A stretch of DNA of 64,000 bases, taken from Salegentibacter echinorum. Lineage in GTDB: Bacteria; Bacteroidota; Bacteroidia; Flavobacteriales; Flavobacteriaceae. Below are positions 52,898-61,195 of this stretch, piece after piece. The translations under genes were made by a program, and so were the position numbers. The stretch lies in assembly GCF_900129445.1 (NCBI RefSeq), contig NZ_FQVT01000011.1:20345-84344 (forward strand), written 5' to 3'. The notes below the pieces were generated by a model that ran no database searches, was not told where the DNA came from, and saw only the letters and a program-made list of their open reading frames with translations. The first letter of the stretch is position 1; each line of letters starts with the position of its first letter.

Positions 52898-53086
52898 ATG
52901 CTAAAATTCGTAAAAGGAAATTTAGAAAATATAGATGGGGTGCAAATCTACCCTATGATTTCACTTCTTATATTTTTCATCTTTTTTGTTGGTCTTTTTA
53001 TATGGGTTATTACCGCAAAAAAGAAGCACATTGAAGAGGTAAGCAATTTACCATTGGAAGATAATATTAAAAACGAAGAATTATGA
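52898..53086 (+). CDS. ccoQ: cbb3 oxidase small subunit CcoQ
   Basis: A 62-residue protein with a single membrane helix (YPMISLLIFFIFFVGLFIWVI) followed by KKKHIEEVSNLPLEDN, as in CcoQ. It lies between ccoNO (two bases) and ccoP (four-base overlap). CcoQ stabilises the oxidase complex. The N-terminal 20 residues (KFVKGNLENIDGVQIYP) are a flavobacterial feature. Confidence 0.88.
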   Translation: MLKFVKGNLENIDGVQIYPMISLLIFFIFFVGLFIWVITAKKKHIEEVSNLPLEDNIKNEEL

Positions 53087-53964
53087 AGACCTCATCATAT
53101 TTAAGAATTGCAGGATTTTTAATTCTCGCGATAGTTTTAATTGAAATGACCGTGGAAACTGAAGCTTCCTGGGCCATTGTAGAATATCCAATTACCTGGG
53201 TAATCCTGGGAATAATCCTGGTTATCGCCATAGCAATAGAGGTTTCAATATCGGCTTTAGACAGCATGGTGTTTAGAAGCCTAAAGCCAGAGGCGCAGGA
53301 ACGTTATACGCAAATTCAGGTTAAAAATAATGATAAGCAGTTAAGATGGCTTAAGGATTTTTATCAAAAAATGCTTAGCCGAAAATCTGTAGAAAAAGAA
53401 GAGGAGATTTTGTTAGATCATTCCTACGATGGCATCAAAGAATTGGACAACGACCTTCCCTCCTGGTGGCTTTATGGCTTTTATGTAAGTATTTTCTTTG
53501 CCTTTGCGTATATGTTGTATTACCACGTTTTTGATGGAACAGATCAAAAAGAAGAATACCTGGCCGAAGTCGCCCAGGCTAAAGAAGAAATAGAGGCCTA
53601 TAAAGCAGCTAATCCCGATCTAATTGATGCATCTACCGTAGAATTATTAACAGATGCTTCAGATCTTAAAGCAGGAGAAGAAATCTTTGCCCAAAACTGC
53701 GTAGCCTGTCACCGTGCTGATGGTGGTGGTTCAATTGGACCCAACCTTACCGACGAATACTGGATCTTAGGAGGCGGTATTAGTAATGTTTTTCACACTA
53801 TTTCTGAAGGAGGTCGTGATGGTAAAGGAATGGTTGCCTGGAAATCTGAACTACAGGGTGATGAAATGGCGCAGGTTGCAAGTTATGTAATTAGCCTGCA
53901 AGGCACAGATCCCGCCGATGCGAAAGCACCCGAAGGAGATATTTGGGAAGGGGAATCTGAATAA
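53083..53964 (+). CDS. ccoP: cbb3 oxidase subunit CcoP, single heme
   Basis: The 293-residue protein has two N-terminal membrane helices (residues ~7-25 and ~27-47), a charged stretch, the FixP_N-type segment YDGIKELDNDLPSWWLYGFY near 115-134 with a third helix, and one cytochrome c domain with CVACHRADGGG near 206 and a Met in GRDGKGMVAW near 248. Proteobacterial CcoP has two hemes; Bacteroidota often have one, as here. It passes electrons from cytochrome c or bc complex to CcoO. Overlaps ccoQ by four bases. A GC-rich hairpin follows the stop (about 53977-54022). Confidence 0.92.
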   Translation: MKTSSYLRIAGFLILAIVLIEMTVETEASWAIVEYPITWVILGIILVIAIAIEVSISALDSMVFRSLKPEAQERYTQIQVKNNDKQLRWLKDFYQKMLSRKSVEKEEEILLDHSYDGIKELDNDLPSWWLYGFYVSIFFAFAYMLYYHVFDGTDQKEEYLAEVAQAKEEIEAYKAANPDLIDASTVELLTDASDLKAGEEIFAQNCVACHRADGGGSIGPNLTDEYWILGGGISNVFHTISEGGRDGKGMVAWKSELQGDEMAQVASYVISLQGTDPADAKAPEGDIWEGESE

Positions 53965-53976
53965 TCTAGTTTAAAA

Positions 53977-54022
53977 ATAAAGCTCAACCGCTGCCCGTCT
54001 TTATGGCGGGCCGGGCTTTAAA
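53977..54022 (+). terminator. Possible terminator after ccoP
   Basis: GCCCG and CGGGC pair around TCTTTATGG, and an outer AAAGC/GCTTT pairing is possible with mismatches. A weak T run follows. It may only partly stop transcription into ccoG. Confidence 0.35.
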
Positions 54023-54095
54023 AGCGGAAGATTGCCAGGAGGTTTAATATGAGAAGATTATTTTGATTTTGAGGCAAGTCTCAGATCATTTAAAT

Positions 54096-54108
54096 CTCGA
54101 TTTTCGAG
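54096..54108 (+). promoter_or_regulatory. Palindrome CTCGATTTTCGAG before ccoG
   Basis: A 13-bp palindrome preceded by TAAAT and followed by TAAA, 21 bases before the TTG start of ccoG. Just upstream (54058-54095) is a piece resembling the dispersed repeat (TTTTGAGGCAAGTCTCAG). Confidence 0.5.
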
Positions 54109-54129
54109 TAAAAAGAAAAAGTTTGCATT

Positions 54130-55548
54130 TTGGGAGAGAAAGAGAAATTCAGGGACAGTATTGCTACTGTAGATGATGAAGGAAAAAGAGCGTGGGTTTT
54201 TCCAAAGAAACCATCCGGAAGGTTCTATGAGTACCGGAAATACGTTAGTTATGTATTACTCGTAATTCTATTTGTATCGCCATTTATAAAAGTAAATGGC
54301 AATCAATTCTTAATGTTCAACATCCTGGAAAGAAGGTTCAATATTTTTGGCTTTCCTTTCTGGCCACAGGATTTCCACATTTTTGTAATTATGATGGTGC
54401 TGGGAGTAGTGTTTATCATTCTCTTCACTGTAGCATTTGGTAGGATTTTCTGCGGCTGGCTATGCCCACAAACCATTTTTATGGAAATGGTTTTCCGTAG
54501 GATTGAATATTGGATAGATGGAGATCGCGGGAAGCAAATGCGTTTGGATCGCCAAAAATGGGATGCTGAAAAAATTAGGAAAAGGGCATTAAAATGGTTT
54601 ATCTTTTTTATAATATCATTTTTAATTGCGAATGTTTTTCTGGCTTATTTAATTGGTAGTGACCGTTTGATCCAGTATATCGTAGATGGGCCAACGGCGC
54701 ACTTAAGCACGCTCACTTCACTACTAATCTTTACTGCAGTTTTTTACTTTGTTTTTGCCTGGTTTAGAGAACAGGTTTGCACATTAGCCTGTCCCTATGG
54801 AAGACTTCAGGGAGTATTACTGGACAATAAATCTATAGTTGTGGCTTATGACCACAAACGGGGCGAAAAAGAAAAAGGACGCGCTAAATTTAAAAAGAAC
54901 GAAGACCGTGTTGTCAGCGGGAAAGGAGATTGTATAGATTGTTTTCAATGTGTACAGGTATGTCCTACCGGTATCGATATTAGAAACGGCACCCAGCTGG
55001 AGTGCATTAATTGCACGGCTTGTATTGACGCTTGTGATAGTATGATGGAAGCTGTAGATCTTCCCAAGGGATTAATTAGATATGCCAGCGAAGAAAACAT
55101 AGAAAAGAAAGCCAAATTTAAATTTACACCTCGTTTAAAGGGATACTCTGTTATTCTGGGTATTCTTACCGCCGTTTTGGTAGGAATGTTATTTGTGAGG
55201 AGTGAGGTTGAAGCTAAAATTTTACGATTGCCAGGCCAGTTGTACGAACGAAAAGAGAATAATATAATCAGCAATGTTTTTACCTATAAATTGGTAAATA
55301 AAACAACTGCCGATTTTCACGATATAGAGTTTAAGTTATTATCGCACGAGGGAAAAGTGATCCCGGTAAAAAAACAATCGGAAATTATGGTTCCCGGACA
55401 GGATTTTAGTGAAGGTACATTTTTTATACAAATCAATGCTGCAGCCCTCGATGATGAAAAACAAAAGCTTGAAATTGGAGTTTATAGTGGTGATAAGCTA
55501 ATAGAAACCACAAAAACGATGTTTATGGGGCCACGAAGTTTTAATTAA
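54130..55548 (+). CDS. ccoG: CcoG/RdxA-like iron-sulfur copper reductase
   Basis: The 472-residue protein has five membrane helices, an NrdG-like CGWLCPQTIFMEMVFR near 114, a CTLACPYGRLQG near 215 and two 4Fe-4S clusters (CIDCFQCVQVCP and CINCTACIDACD near 263-300). The C-terminal ~110 residues form an exported Ig-like domain (FixG_C). CcoG reduces Cu(II) for cbb3 assembly. The start is TTG 54130; the phrase FRDSIATVDDEGKRAWVFPKK close behind is the conserved N-terminus, so no upstream ATG is needed. It is separated from ccoP by 165 bases with a palindrome. Confidence 0.92.
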   Translation: MGEKEKFRDSIATVDDEGKRAWVFPKKPSGRFYEYRKYVSYVLLVILFVSPFIKVNGNQFLMFNILERRFNIFGFPFWPQDFHIFVIMMVLGVVFIILFTVAFGRIFCGWLCPQTIFMEMVFRRIEYWIDGDRGKQMRLDRQKWDAEKIRKRALKWFIFFIISFLIANVFLAYLIGSDRLIQYIVDGPTAHLSTLTSLLIFTAVFYFVFAWFREQVCTLACPYGRLQGVLLDNKSIVVAYDHKRGEKEKGRAKFKKNEDRVVSGKGDCIDCFQCVQVCPTGIDIRNGTQLECINCTACIDACDSMMEAVDLPKGLIRYASEENIEKKAKFKFTPRLKGYSVILGILTAVLVGMLFVRSEVEAKILRLPGQLYERKENNIISNVFTYKLVNKTTADFHDIEFKLLSHEGKVIPVKKQSEIMVPGQDFSEGTFFIQINAAALDDEKQKLEIGVYSGDKLIETTKTMFMGPRSFN

Positions 55549-55753
55549 GGGCCCCCTACACCCTGTGGAGAATAAAATTTTGAATTTTCAGGAATTATTG
55601 TTTTGGGAGATTTGTAGTATAAAATCATAAAAGTACGGACTGGAAAAATAACTGGATACGAATTCAAACCGATAATTATCGGAACTAATTTAAAATACCG
55701 CACGCGGTGAGTATGTGTAATGAATTAAAAACACCCTTTAATGGGCATGAGAT

Positions 55754-56200
55754 ATGAAAATAAACTGGGGAACAGGAATAGTAATAGGAATGGTTATATT
55801 TATCAGCTTTATTCTGTTTTTAGTAGTAAATATGCTTACTGATGATAAGTTTAACCACGATTTGGTAACCGAAGAATACTACCAGAAAGAATTGCATTAT
55901 CAGGAAGAGATAGATGCAGAAACCAACGCTTTTGCCTTAGAGGAGAATATAAAAGATTATCGGGTAAAAAATGGATGGGTGGTAGAGTTTCCAGAAAACC
56001 TGGAGCTTTCTAAAATATCTGGAGACCTAAATTTCTATAGACCTTCTAATAAAAAACTGGATTTCAGTATTCCATTAGATTTAAAAAAGCGAAAAATTCA
56101 TATTTCTGAAGATCAATTGATAGGTGGACGTTGGAATATTAATATTTATTGGAAATACGAGAACACAGAATTATTATACAAAAAAGAAATAACTTATTAA
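55754..56200 (+). CDS. ccoH: FixH/CcoH-like cbb3 assembly protein
   Basis: The 148-residue protein has one N-terminal membrane helix (IVIGMVIFISFILFLVVNML) followed by LVTEEYYQKELHYQEEIDA, the FixH signature, and a beta-rich exported domain. CcoH stays bound to the assembled oxidase and supports its stability. It lies 205 bases after ccoG and runs directly into the next gene with no gap. A GATAATTATC palindrome lies in the leader near 55670. Confidence 0.88.
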   Translation: MKINWGTGIVIGMVIFISFILFLVVNMLTDDKFNHDLVTEEYYQKELHYQEEIDAETNAFALEENIKDYRVKNGWVVEFPENLELSKISGDLNFYRPSNKKLDFSIPLDLKKRKIHISEDQLIGGRWNINIYWKYENTELLYKKEITY

Positions 56201-56902
56201 ATGTGGGTTTCAGCATTCATATTTGGTTTATTGGGTAGTTTTCACTGCGTGGGAATGTGCGGTCCAATCGCATTTCTCCTTCCCGTAGATCGTGAAAATA
56301 AGCTAAAAAAATTCTTTCAGATTTTTCTCTATCATTTTGGAAGAATTAGCTCCTATGCCATTATTGGTTTGCTGTTTGGATTGCTGGGAAAAAGCTTCAG
56401 TTTATTTGGCTTGCAACAACAGCTTTCTATCCTGGTGGGTGTACTTATGATCCTGGCGATGATTATTCCCTATAATAAACTGAGCAAATACAATGGTTCA
56501 AAACCTATGTTTAAGTTGGTTTCAAGGGTAAAATCGAGCATGGGTAAACAACTTAAAAAGAAAACCGCAGATACTTTTTTCACTATTGGCTTTTTAAATG
56601 GATTTCTACCCTGCGGACTGGTTTATATGGCTGTTTTTGCTGCAATAGCTTCCGCTAATGCTTTACAAGGTAGTCTTTATATGGCACTTTTTGGCGCCGG
56701 AACGATACCTTTAATGACAACAGCTATTTATTTAGGAAATTTTATAAGTGTAAATGTTCGTTCTAAAATTAGGAAAACGGTACCCGCCTTTGTAATTATT
56801 ATCGGTTTACTGTTTATCCTACGGGGAATGGGATTGGGAATTCCCTACCTTTCTCCTAGCGAACTTGAACCAGAAATTACCGCTTCACATTCATGCCACT
56901 AA
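56201..56902 (+). CDS. TauE/SafE-like (DsbD-type) membrane protein of the cbb3 cluster
   Basis: A 233-residue protein with six membrane helices. HCVGMCGPIAFLLP near residues 16-29 and GFLNGFLPCGLVYMAVFAA near 125-143 carry Cys residues typical of the sulfite exporter TauE/SafE or CcdA-like family found next to cbb3 genes. It ends in HSCH. The family is thought to help copper or redox supply during oxidase assembly; that is association, not proof. It begins immediately after the ccoH stop codon. Confidence 0.82.
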   Translation: MWVSAFIFGLLGSFHCVGMCGPIAFLLPVDRENKLKKFFQIFLYHFGRISSYAIIGLLFGLLGKSFSLFGLQQQLSILVGVLMILAMIIPYNKLSKYNGSKPMFKLVSRVKSSMGKQLKKKTADTFFTIGFLNGFLPCGLVYMAVFAAIASANALQGSLYMALFGAGTIPLMTTAIYLGNFISVNVRSKIRKTVPAFVIIIGLLFILRGMGLGIPYLSPSELEPEITASHSCH

Positions 56903-56916
56903 CTAAATTTAATATT

Positions 56917-57066
56917 ATGACACTATTTGATTCTTTAGCACTCGTAAACTGGGGAATGGGCACTTTCCTAATTGGTATTTTTGCTGTGGTTTGTATTGCC
57001 CTTGTTCTCATCGTATTGAACATGATGAACAACGACAAGAAAAAAGAAGATATAGAAGAAAAATAG
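56917..57066 (+). CDS. 49-residue membrane peptide at the end of the cco cluster
   Basis: ATG 56917 opens a 49-codon frame: LFDSLALVNWGMGTFLIGIF, one membrane helix through AVVCIALVLIVL, then a charged tail NDKKKEDIEEK. It starts 14 bases after the previous stop in the same direction. The clear hydrophobic-charged layout supports a real gene. Small single-helix proteins at the end of cbb3 clusters may be extra subunits. I know no family name. Confidence 0.65.
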   Translation: MTLFDSLALVNWGMGTFLIGIFAVVCIALVLIVLNMMNNDKKKEDIEEK

Positions 57067-57172
57067 GGTAGTCCTAATCAGTTGTGAGTTGTCGGTTCTC
57101 AGTTTAGGTTTTGTAGCTCTCATCATTTATGGGCTATTAGACCTACTGAATCTGCGACTGGTAACTTTGTTA

Positions 57173-57207
57173 CGGGTTGCGGGTTGCGGGTTGCGGGTTG
57201 CGAGTTG
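57173..57207 (+). repeat. Heptamer tandem repeat (CGGGTTG)5
   Basis: Four exact CGGGTTG units followed by CGAGTTG. A single unit recurs at 57336 and 57494. Confidence 0.75.
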
Positions 57208-57484
57208 GAACGTTAATCTCAAACCTTAAACTTTATATTTTTGCAAGCTTTGCGAAAAACTTTGCGCTTTCTTTGCGTGAAATTCGCGGTTCTTGTTTTA
57301 CTGAAAACTGCGACTGCCTACTGAATAAGACTAGTTGCGGGTTGCGGGGGTTCCGATCTTGGAACGTTCACCTTAAACTTTATATTTTTGCGGGCTTTGC
57401 GAAAGACTTTCCGCTTCCTTTGCATGAAATTCACGGTTCTTGTTTTACTACAAACTGCGACTGCCTACTGAACACTGAGTCTGG
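57198..57484 (+). repeat. Tandem duplication of ~140 bp
   Basis: Copy 1 (57198-57333) and copy 2 (57335-57484) share GGAACGTT, CCTTAAACTTTATATTTTTGC, GCTTTGCGAAA, GAAATTC-CGGTTCTTG and ACTGCGACTGCCTACTGAA, with scattered changes and a small insertion near 57340. The divergence shows the duplication is not recent. Confidence 0.75.
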
Positions 57485-57578
57485 TAACCAATTGCGGGTT
57501 GGATCGTTTCTGTCAATGCTATTTAGGCATGCCCAGTTTGAAAACCTTGAACCTTGAACCTGAAACCTTGAACTTTAT

Positions 57579-58934
57579 TTACACCGTCATAGAAAACAGC
57601 TGTGTATCTGGTTTATTAGCTTTCATTTTTAGATCGAATGCCATACAAATATTACGTACAAATGGTCTTCCGGCTTCTAAAACCTTTAAACCGTGATCTA
57701 AAAATGTAAGTAAGCCATCCTCTTCCATTTCTTTAAGACTCATAAGCACTTCGGGCAATTCCTTAAAGTAGTTTTCTGGTGTTTCCCAGCTTGTCTCCAG
57801 GTTGCACATAATATTAAGAATGTGTTTTCTAATAGTTAAGTCTTCCTCGTTTAAAATATGTCCTTTTACCACCGGGATAACGCCTTCAGCAATTTTTGCT
57901 TCATAGGCTTCTACTGTCTTTTCATTTTGTGCGAAACCAAACCAGCTATCACTAATTGCAGATACGCCCAGGCCAATCATCGAGGTTTTTGAAGATGTAG
58001 TATAACCCATAAAGTTTCTATGCAATTCTTTTTGCTCCATGGCTTTGTATAAAGAATCAGATTTTAAGGCAAAATGATCCATGCCTATTTCTACATAACC
58101 GGCTTCCTCCAGCATTTGCTTTCCGGTTTCATACATGTCCCGCTTTTCACTGGCCGTTGGCAAATCGGCTTCTTTAAATCCTCGTTGCCCATTTCCTTTT
58201 ATCCACGGCACGTGCGCATAACTGTAGAAAGCAATCCTATCTGGCATTAACTGCTTGGTTTTCTCTATAGATTCAACAATATGATCTTTATTCTGAAATG
58301 GCAACCCAAAGATGATGTCGTGTCCCACAGAGTCAAATCCCGTTTGCCTCGCCTCGTCTGTCGCTCTTTTTACATTGGCAAAAGGCTGAATTCTATGAAT
58401 TGCTTTTTGAACTTTCTCATTGTAATCCTGCACGCCATAACTCACCCGGTTAAAACCTAAGTTAGCCAGGCTTGTTAAGTGTTCTTTAGTAGTATTGTTG
58501 GGATGACCTTCAAAACTCAATTCGGCATTAGGATGCTTTTCAGCTTTACTAAATAGTGTTTCCAGCAAAAGTTGAAGGTTTTGTGGAGCGAAAAAAGTTG
58601 GGGTACCACCACCCAGATGTACTTCCCTAATAATTGGTTTTTCGCCCAAAAGCTCCAAATACATATCCCATTCTTTGATGAGGTTATTTATATAAGGAGA
58701 TTCCACCGAATGCTTCTTGGTGATACGTTTGTTACATCCGCAAAAGGTGCAAAGGCTTTCACAAAAAGGTAAGTGAATATAAAGACTTATATTTTTATTG
58801 TCTTTAAAGCTACGTAGTAAACTTTTGTTCCAGGCTGCCGGTGAAAAGCTTTCCTGATCCCAGTAAGGCACCGTTGGATAACTGGTATATCTTGGTCCCG
58901 GCACATTATATTTTCGAATTAAATTATTGGTCAT
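57579..58934 (-). CDS. hemN: Oxygen-independent coproporphyrinogen III oxidase
   Basis: The 451-residue radical SAM enzyme has GPRYTSYPTVPYWD near residues 13-26, LHLPF-like YIHLPFCESLCTFCGCNK near 52-69 (CxxxCxxC plus C), HLGGGTPTFF near 106 and the HemN C-terminal domain. It makes protoporphyrinogen without O2, supplying heme under low oxygen, which fits its place beside the high-affinity cbb3 oxidase. Convergent with the cco cluster. A TAAATTTG element lies directly upstream. Confidence 0.94.
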   Translation of the reverse strand: MTNNLIRKYNVPGPRYTSYPTVPYWDQESFSPAAWNKSLLRSFKDNKNISLYIHLPFCESLCTFCGCNKRITKKHSVESPYINNLIKEWDMYLELLGEKPIIREVHLGGGTPTFFAPQNLQLLLETLFSKAEKHPNAELSFEGHPNNTTKEHLTSLANLGFNRVSYGVQDYNEKVQKAIHRIQPFANVKRATDEARQTGFDSVGHDIIFGLPFQNKDHIVESIEKTKQLMPDRIAFYSYAHVPWIKGNGQRGFKEADLPTASEKRDMYETGKQMLEEAGYVEIGMDHFALKSDSLYKAMEQKELHRNFMGYTTSSKTSMIGLGVSAISDSWFGFAQNEKTVEAYEAKIAEGVIPVVKGHILNEEDLTIRKHILNIMCNLETSWETPENYFKELPEVLMSLKEMEEDGLLTFLDHGLKVLEAGRPFVRNICMAFDLKMKANKPDTQLFSMTV

Positions 58935-58947
58935 AACAATTTTTTTA

Positions 58948-58955
58948 CAAATTTA
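58948..58955 (-). promoter_or_regulatory. Promoter -7 element of hemN
   Basis: TAAATTTG on the minus strand, 13 bases before the hemN ATG, implying a very short leader. No -33 match at 19 bases, which may mean activator dependence. Confidence 0.45.
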
Positions 58956-59056
58956 AAAAGATTGTATTCTTTAGAATATGAGCAAGATCATGTTTAAAAA
59001 CAAGAAAGTTTGTGACAGATCCTTCAAAGTTATTTTATTACCTACAAACTTACCTG

Positions 59057-59064
59057 TACATTTG
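59057..59064 (+). promoter_or_regulatory. Possible promoter -7 element of the DUF1853 gene
   Basis: TACATTTG fits TAnnTTTG. It lies four bases before ATG 59069 and 40 before ATG 59105, which favours the latter as the real start. Confidence 0.35.
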
Positions 59065-59104
59065 ATTAATGTGGATAGAAAAAATACGCTTAAACCACTT
59101 CTTA

Positions 59105-59932
59105 ATGCATCATCGTATAAAACAACAATTTCAGGGGTTTTTAGCCACGCCCCCACTTTGGCAGGATTCCTTTATGGGCCTACAGCAATTTGAACTTCCA
59201 AAAAACAATATAAGCCTGGAAAATCCTGAAATTGAAATTCCTTCCCTTGCCAATAATTTTGTACTGGGAAAACGTATGGAAAGTTTTTTTCAATTCTGCG
59301 TACAAAAAAATGAACAGTTCAAATTGTTGGCTGCGAATATCCAAATAAGTAAGGAGCAAATTACGATAGGAGAACTTGATTTTTTGCTGAAAGATTTATT
59401 CACCAATAAAATCTTTCACATAGAAATGATATATAAATTCTATGTTTACGATCCTGGTTTTTCTTCGGAAATGCAAGCTTGGATTGGTCCAAATAGAAAA
59501 GACAGCCTTTTGCAAAAAGTAGATAAATTAAAAGAAAAACAGTTCCCTCTGTTGTTTAGATCTGAAACGGAAGAACTTCTACAATCATTGGAAGTAAATA
59601 GTGATGAAGTAATTCAAAAAACATATTTTAAGGCCAATTTATTTATACCCAAAAGTCTTAGACAAAAAGTATTTTCTAAAATAAACCCTGCTTGTATTGC
59701 CGGTACCTGGGTACATTTTAATGAATTTAATTCAGCAACTTACAGCAATTTTGAGTTCTTTTCACCAAAGAAACAAGACTGGCCTATCGCTCCAAAATTT
59801 GGGGAAACCTGGGTATCTCATTCAGAAATACTAGAAGAAATCCGGCTACATTTTCAGAAGAAAAAATCACCACTTATATGGATTAAGAAACCCGGGAGTG
59901 AATTTGAGCGCCTATTTGTCGTCTGGTGGTAA
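59105..59932 (+). CDS. DUF1853 family protein
   Basis: About 275 residues from ATG 59105 (an in-frame ATG at 59069 is possible but sits on the promoter motif). The family core is seen in LGKRMESFFQFCVQKNEQ, then ITIGELDFLLKDLFTNKIFHIEMIYKFYVYD near 95-125, a nuclease-like GELDFL...HIE arrangement, and a C-terminal WVHFNEFNSATYSNFEFFS. The E-D-E-K pattern recalls PD-(D/E)XK nucleases, but I cannot confirm that. Function is unknown. It is divergent from hemN and followed by a CDF transporter. Confidence 0.75.
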   Translation: MHHRIKQQFQGFLATPPLWQDSFMGLQQFELPKNNISLENPEIEIPSLANNFVLGKRMESFFQFCVQKNEQFKLLAANIQISKEQITIGELDFLLKDLFTNKIFHIEMIYKFYVYDPGFSSEMQAWIGPNRKDSLLQKVDKLKEKQFPLLFRSETEELLQSLEVNSDEVIQKTYFKANLFIPKSLRQKVFSKINPACIAGTWVHFNEFNSATYSNFEFFSPKKQDWPIAPKFGETWVSHSEILEEIRLHFQKKKSPLIWIKKPGSEFERLFVVWW

Positions 59933-59953
59933 AGATTTATAATATAATCCCTT

Positions 59954-59961
59954 TAAATTTG
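59954..59961 (+). promoter_or_regulatory. Promoter -7 element of the CDF transporter gene
   Basis: TAAATTTG fits the consensus, 23 bases before the ATG at 59985. No clear -33 element. Confidence 0.45.
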
Positions 59962-59984
59962 TATTCCACACCTCAAATTATACT

Positions 59985-60854
59985 ATGCAAGAAAAAACCG
60001 ATAAAGCTATTAAAGCCTCCTGGCTTAGTATTTTAGGAAATGCTTTGTTGGCAATTGCTAAATTCCTAACCGGGATCTTCGGAAATTCTTATGCCCTTAT
60101 TGCCGACGGGATAGAATCTACCACCGATGTTTTTTCCTCTTTTTTGGTATTACTGGGTCTCAAGTATTCCAGCAAGCCACCAGATGAGAACCATCCTTAT
60201 GGGCACGGGAAAGCCGAACCCTTAATTACTTTTGCCGTAGTAGGTTTTTTGGTTCTTTCTGCGATTCTTATCGCTTACGAAAGCATTCAACACATTCAAA
60301 CGCCACATAAAGTACCAGAACCATACACCCTGGTAGTACTTGGAATTATTGTGATTATCAAAGAAATTTTTTACCGAAAGATTTCTAAAAAAAGTGAGGA
60401 GACCAATAGTACTTCCCTAAAAGCCGATGCCTGGCATCACCGTAGTGATGCGATTACTTCCCTTATGGCCTTTATTGGAATTTCCATCGCGCTTTTTATG
60501 GGCAAAGGATATGAAGCCGCCGATGATTGGGCGGCGCTTTTTGCATCGGGTTTTATACTTTACAACGCTTACCTAATTCTTAGACCGGCCCTGGCAGAGG
60601 TTATGGACGAGCACGTATATGATGATTTTATTGCCAATATTCGCAAGGTAACGATAAAAGTACCTGGGGTTTTAGAAACCGAAAAATGTAATGTACGCAA
60701 AACAGGAATGGCCTATCACGTAGATTTGCATATCATTGTTAATTCTGAAATAAGTGTTAGAAAAGGACACGATATCGCGCACCAGGTAAAAAACGAACTA
60801 CTCGCCCATTACCCGGAAATACTGGATGTACTTATTCACGTAGAACCAAACTGA
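59985..60854 (+). CDS. Cation diffusion facilitator (metal efflux)
   Basis: The 289-residue protein has six membrane helices with the metal site residues ADGIESTTDVFSS near 44 and DAWHHRSDAITS near 147-158, PDENHPYGHGKAEPL between helices 2 and 3, and a C-terminal cytoplasmic domain (residues ~210-289) with VDLHIIVNSEISVRKGHDIAH. The HxxxD pair in helix 5 (HHRSD) suggests Zn2+ or Fe2+/Mn2+; the subtype cannot be fixed by eye. It exchanges metal for protons across the inner membrane. It stands alone. Confidence 0.9.
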   Translation: MQEKTDKAIKASWLSILGNALLAIAKFLTGIFGNSYALIADGIESTTDVFSSFLVLLGLKYSSKPPDENHPYGHGKAEPLITFAVVGFLVLSAILIAYESIQHIQTPHKVPEPYTLVVLGIIVIIKEIFYRKISKKSEETNSTSLKADAWHHRSDAITSLMAFIGISIALFMGKGYEAADDWAALFASGFILYNAYLILRPALAEVMDEHVYDDFIANIRKVTIKVPGVLETEKCNVRKTGMAYHVDLHIIVNSEISVRKGHDIAHQVKNELLAHYPEILDVLIHVEPN

Positions 60855-61195
60855 AATTCTTAAAATTTGAAGCATGAAAACCTGTGCTTGCATAGTAATT
60901 TAACACTGTTGTAATTTTTAAAAAATACTTAAGCCTCCGGTTTTACCATTGTTGTCCGCTTAACCGTCACTAAAATAAATTAGAGTAGATGTAGTGTCTC
61001 GGTGCTCAATCCCCACTTAGTTGAACTTCATTTTTGATACTCAAAAATGTTAGGGAAACTTTGTCGCTACAAAGATTTATTTCTAATTTCATGACTCTTC
61101 TGAGTTAACATTAGCGTTAAAGCCCTGCTAAAGCCTTTTGAATTAAAGCGAAATCAACTTATATTTCAGGAACAGTTAACCAAAAAAGATAAATT
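60855..61195. other. Intergenic stretch before the baeRF gene
   Basis: About 340 bases without a gene. 61020-61070 (TTCATTTTTGATACTCAAAAATGTTAG region, given here in part, ending TTTGTCGCT) resembles 18719-18770 upstream of the second oxidase. Confidence 0.4.

Larger units (their letters stand above)
57067..57578. other. Intergenic repeat field
   Basis: No gene. The stretch is made of simple and duplicated sequence: GAGTTGTCGGTTCTCAG near 57085, five CGGGTTG-type heptamers at 57173-57207, a ~140-bp tandem duplication (57198-57333 and 57335-57484) and (CCTTGAA) units at 57540-57574. A 126-codon open frame over it is an artefact of the repeats. Confidence 0.6.

Noticed and set aside
57173..57207. 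CRISPR-like array
   Set aside because: The units are 7 bases with no spacers. No CRISPR array or cas gene was seen anywhere in the window.
57177..57557. 126-codon open frame on the plus strand between the cco cluster and hemN
   Set aside because: It is made of heptamers and a tandem duplication; the protein is itself repetitive and Cys-rich without any family likeness.
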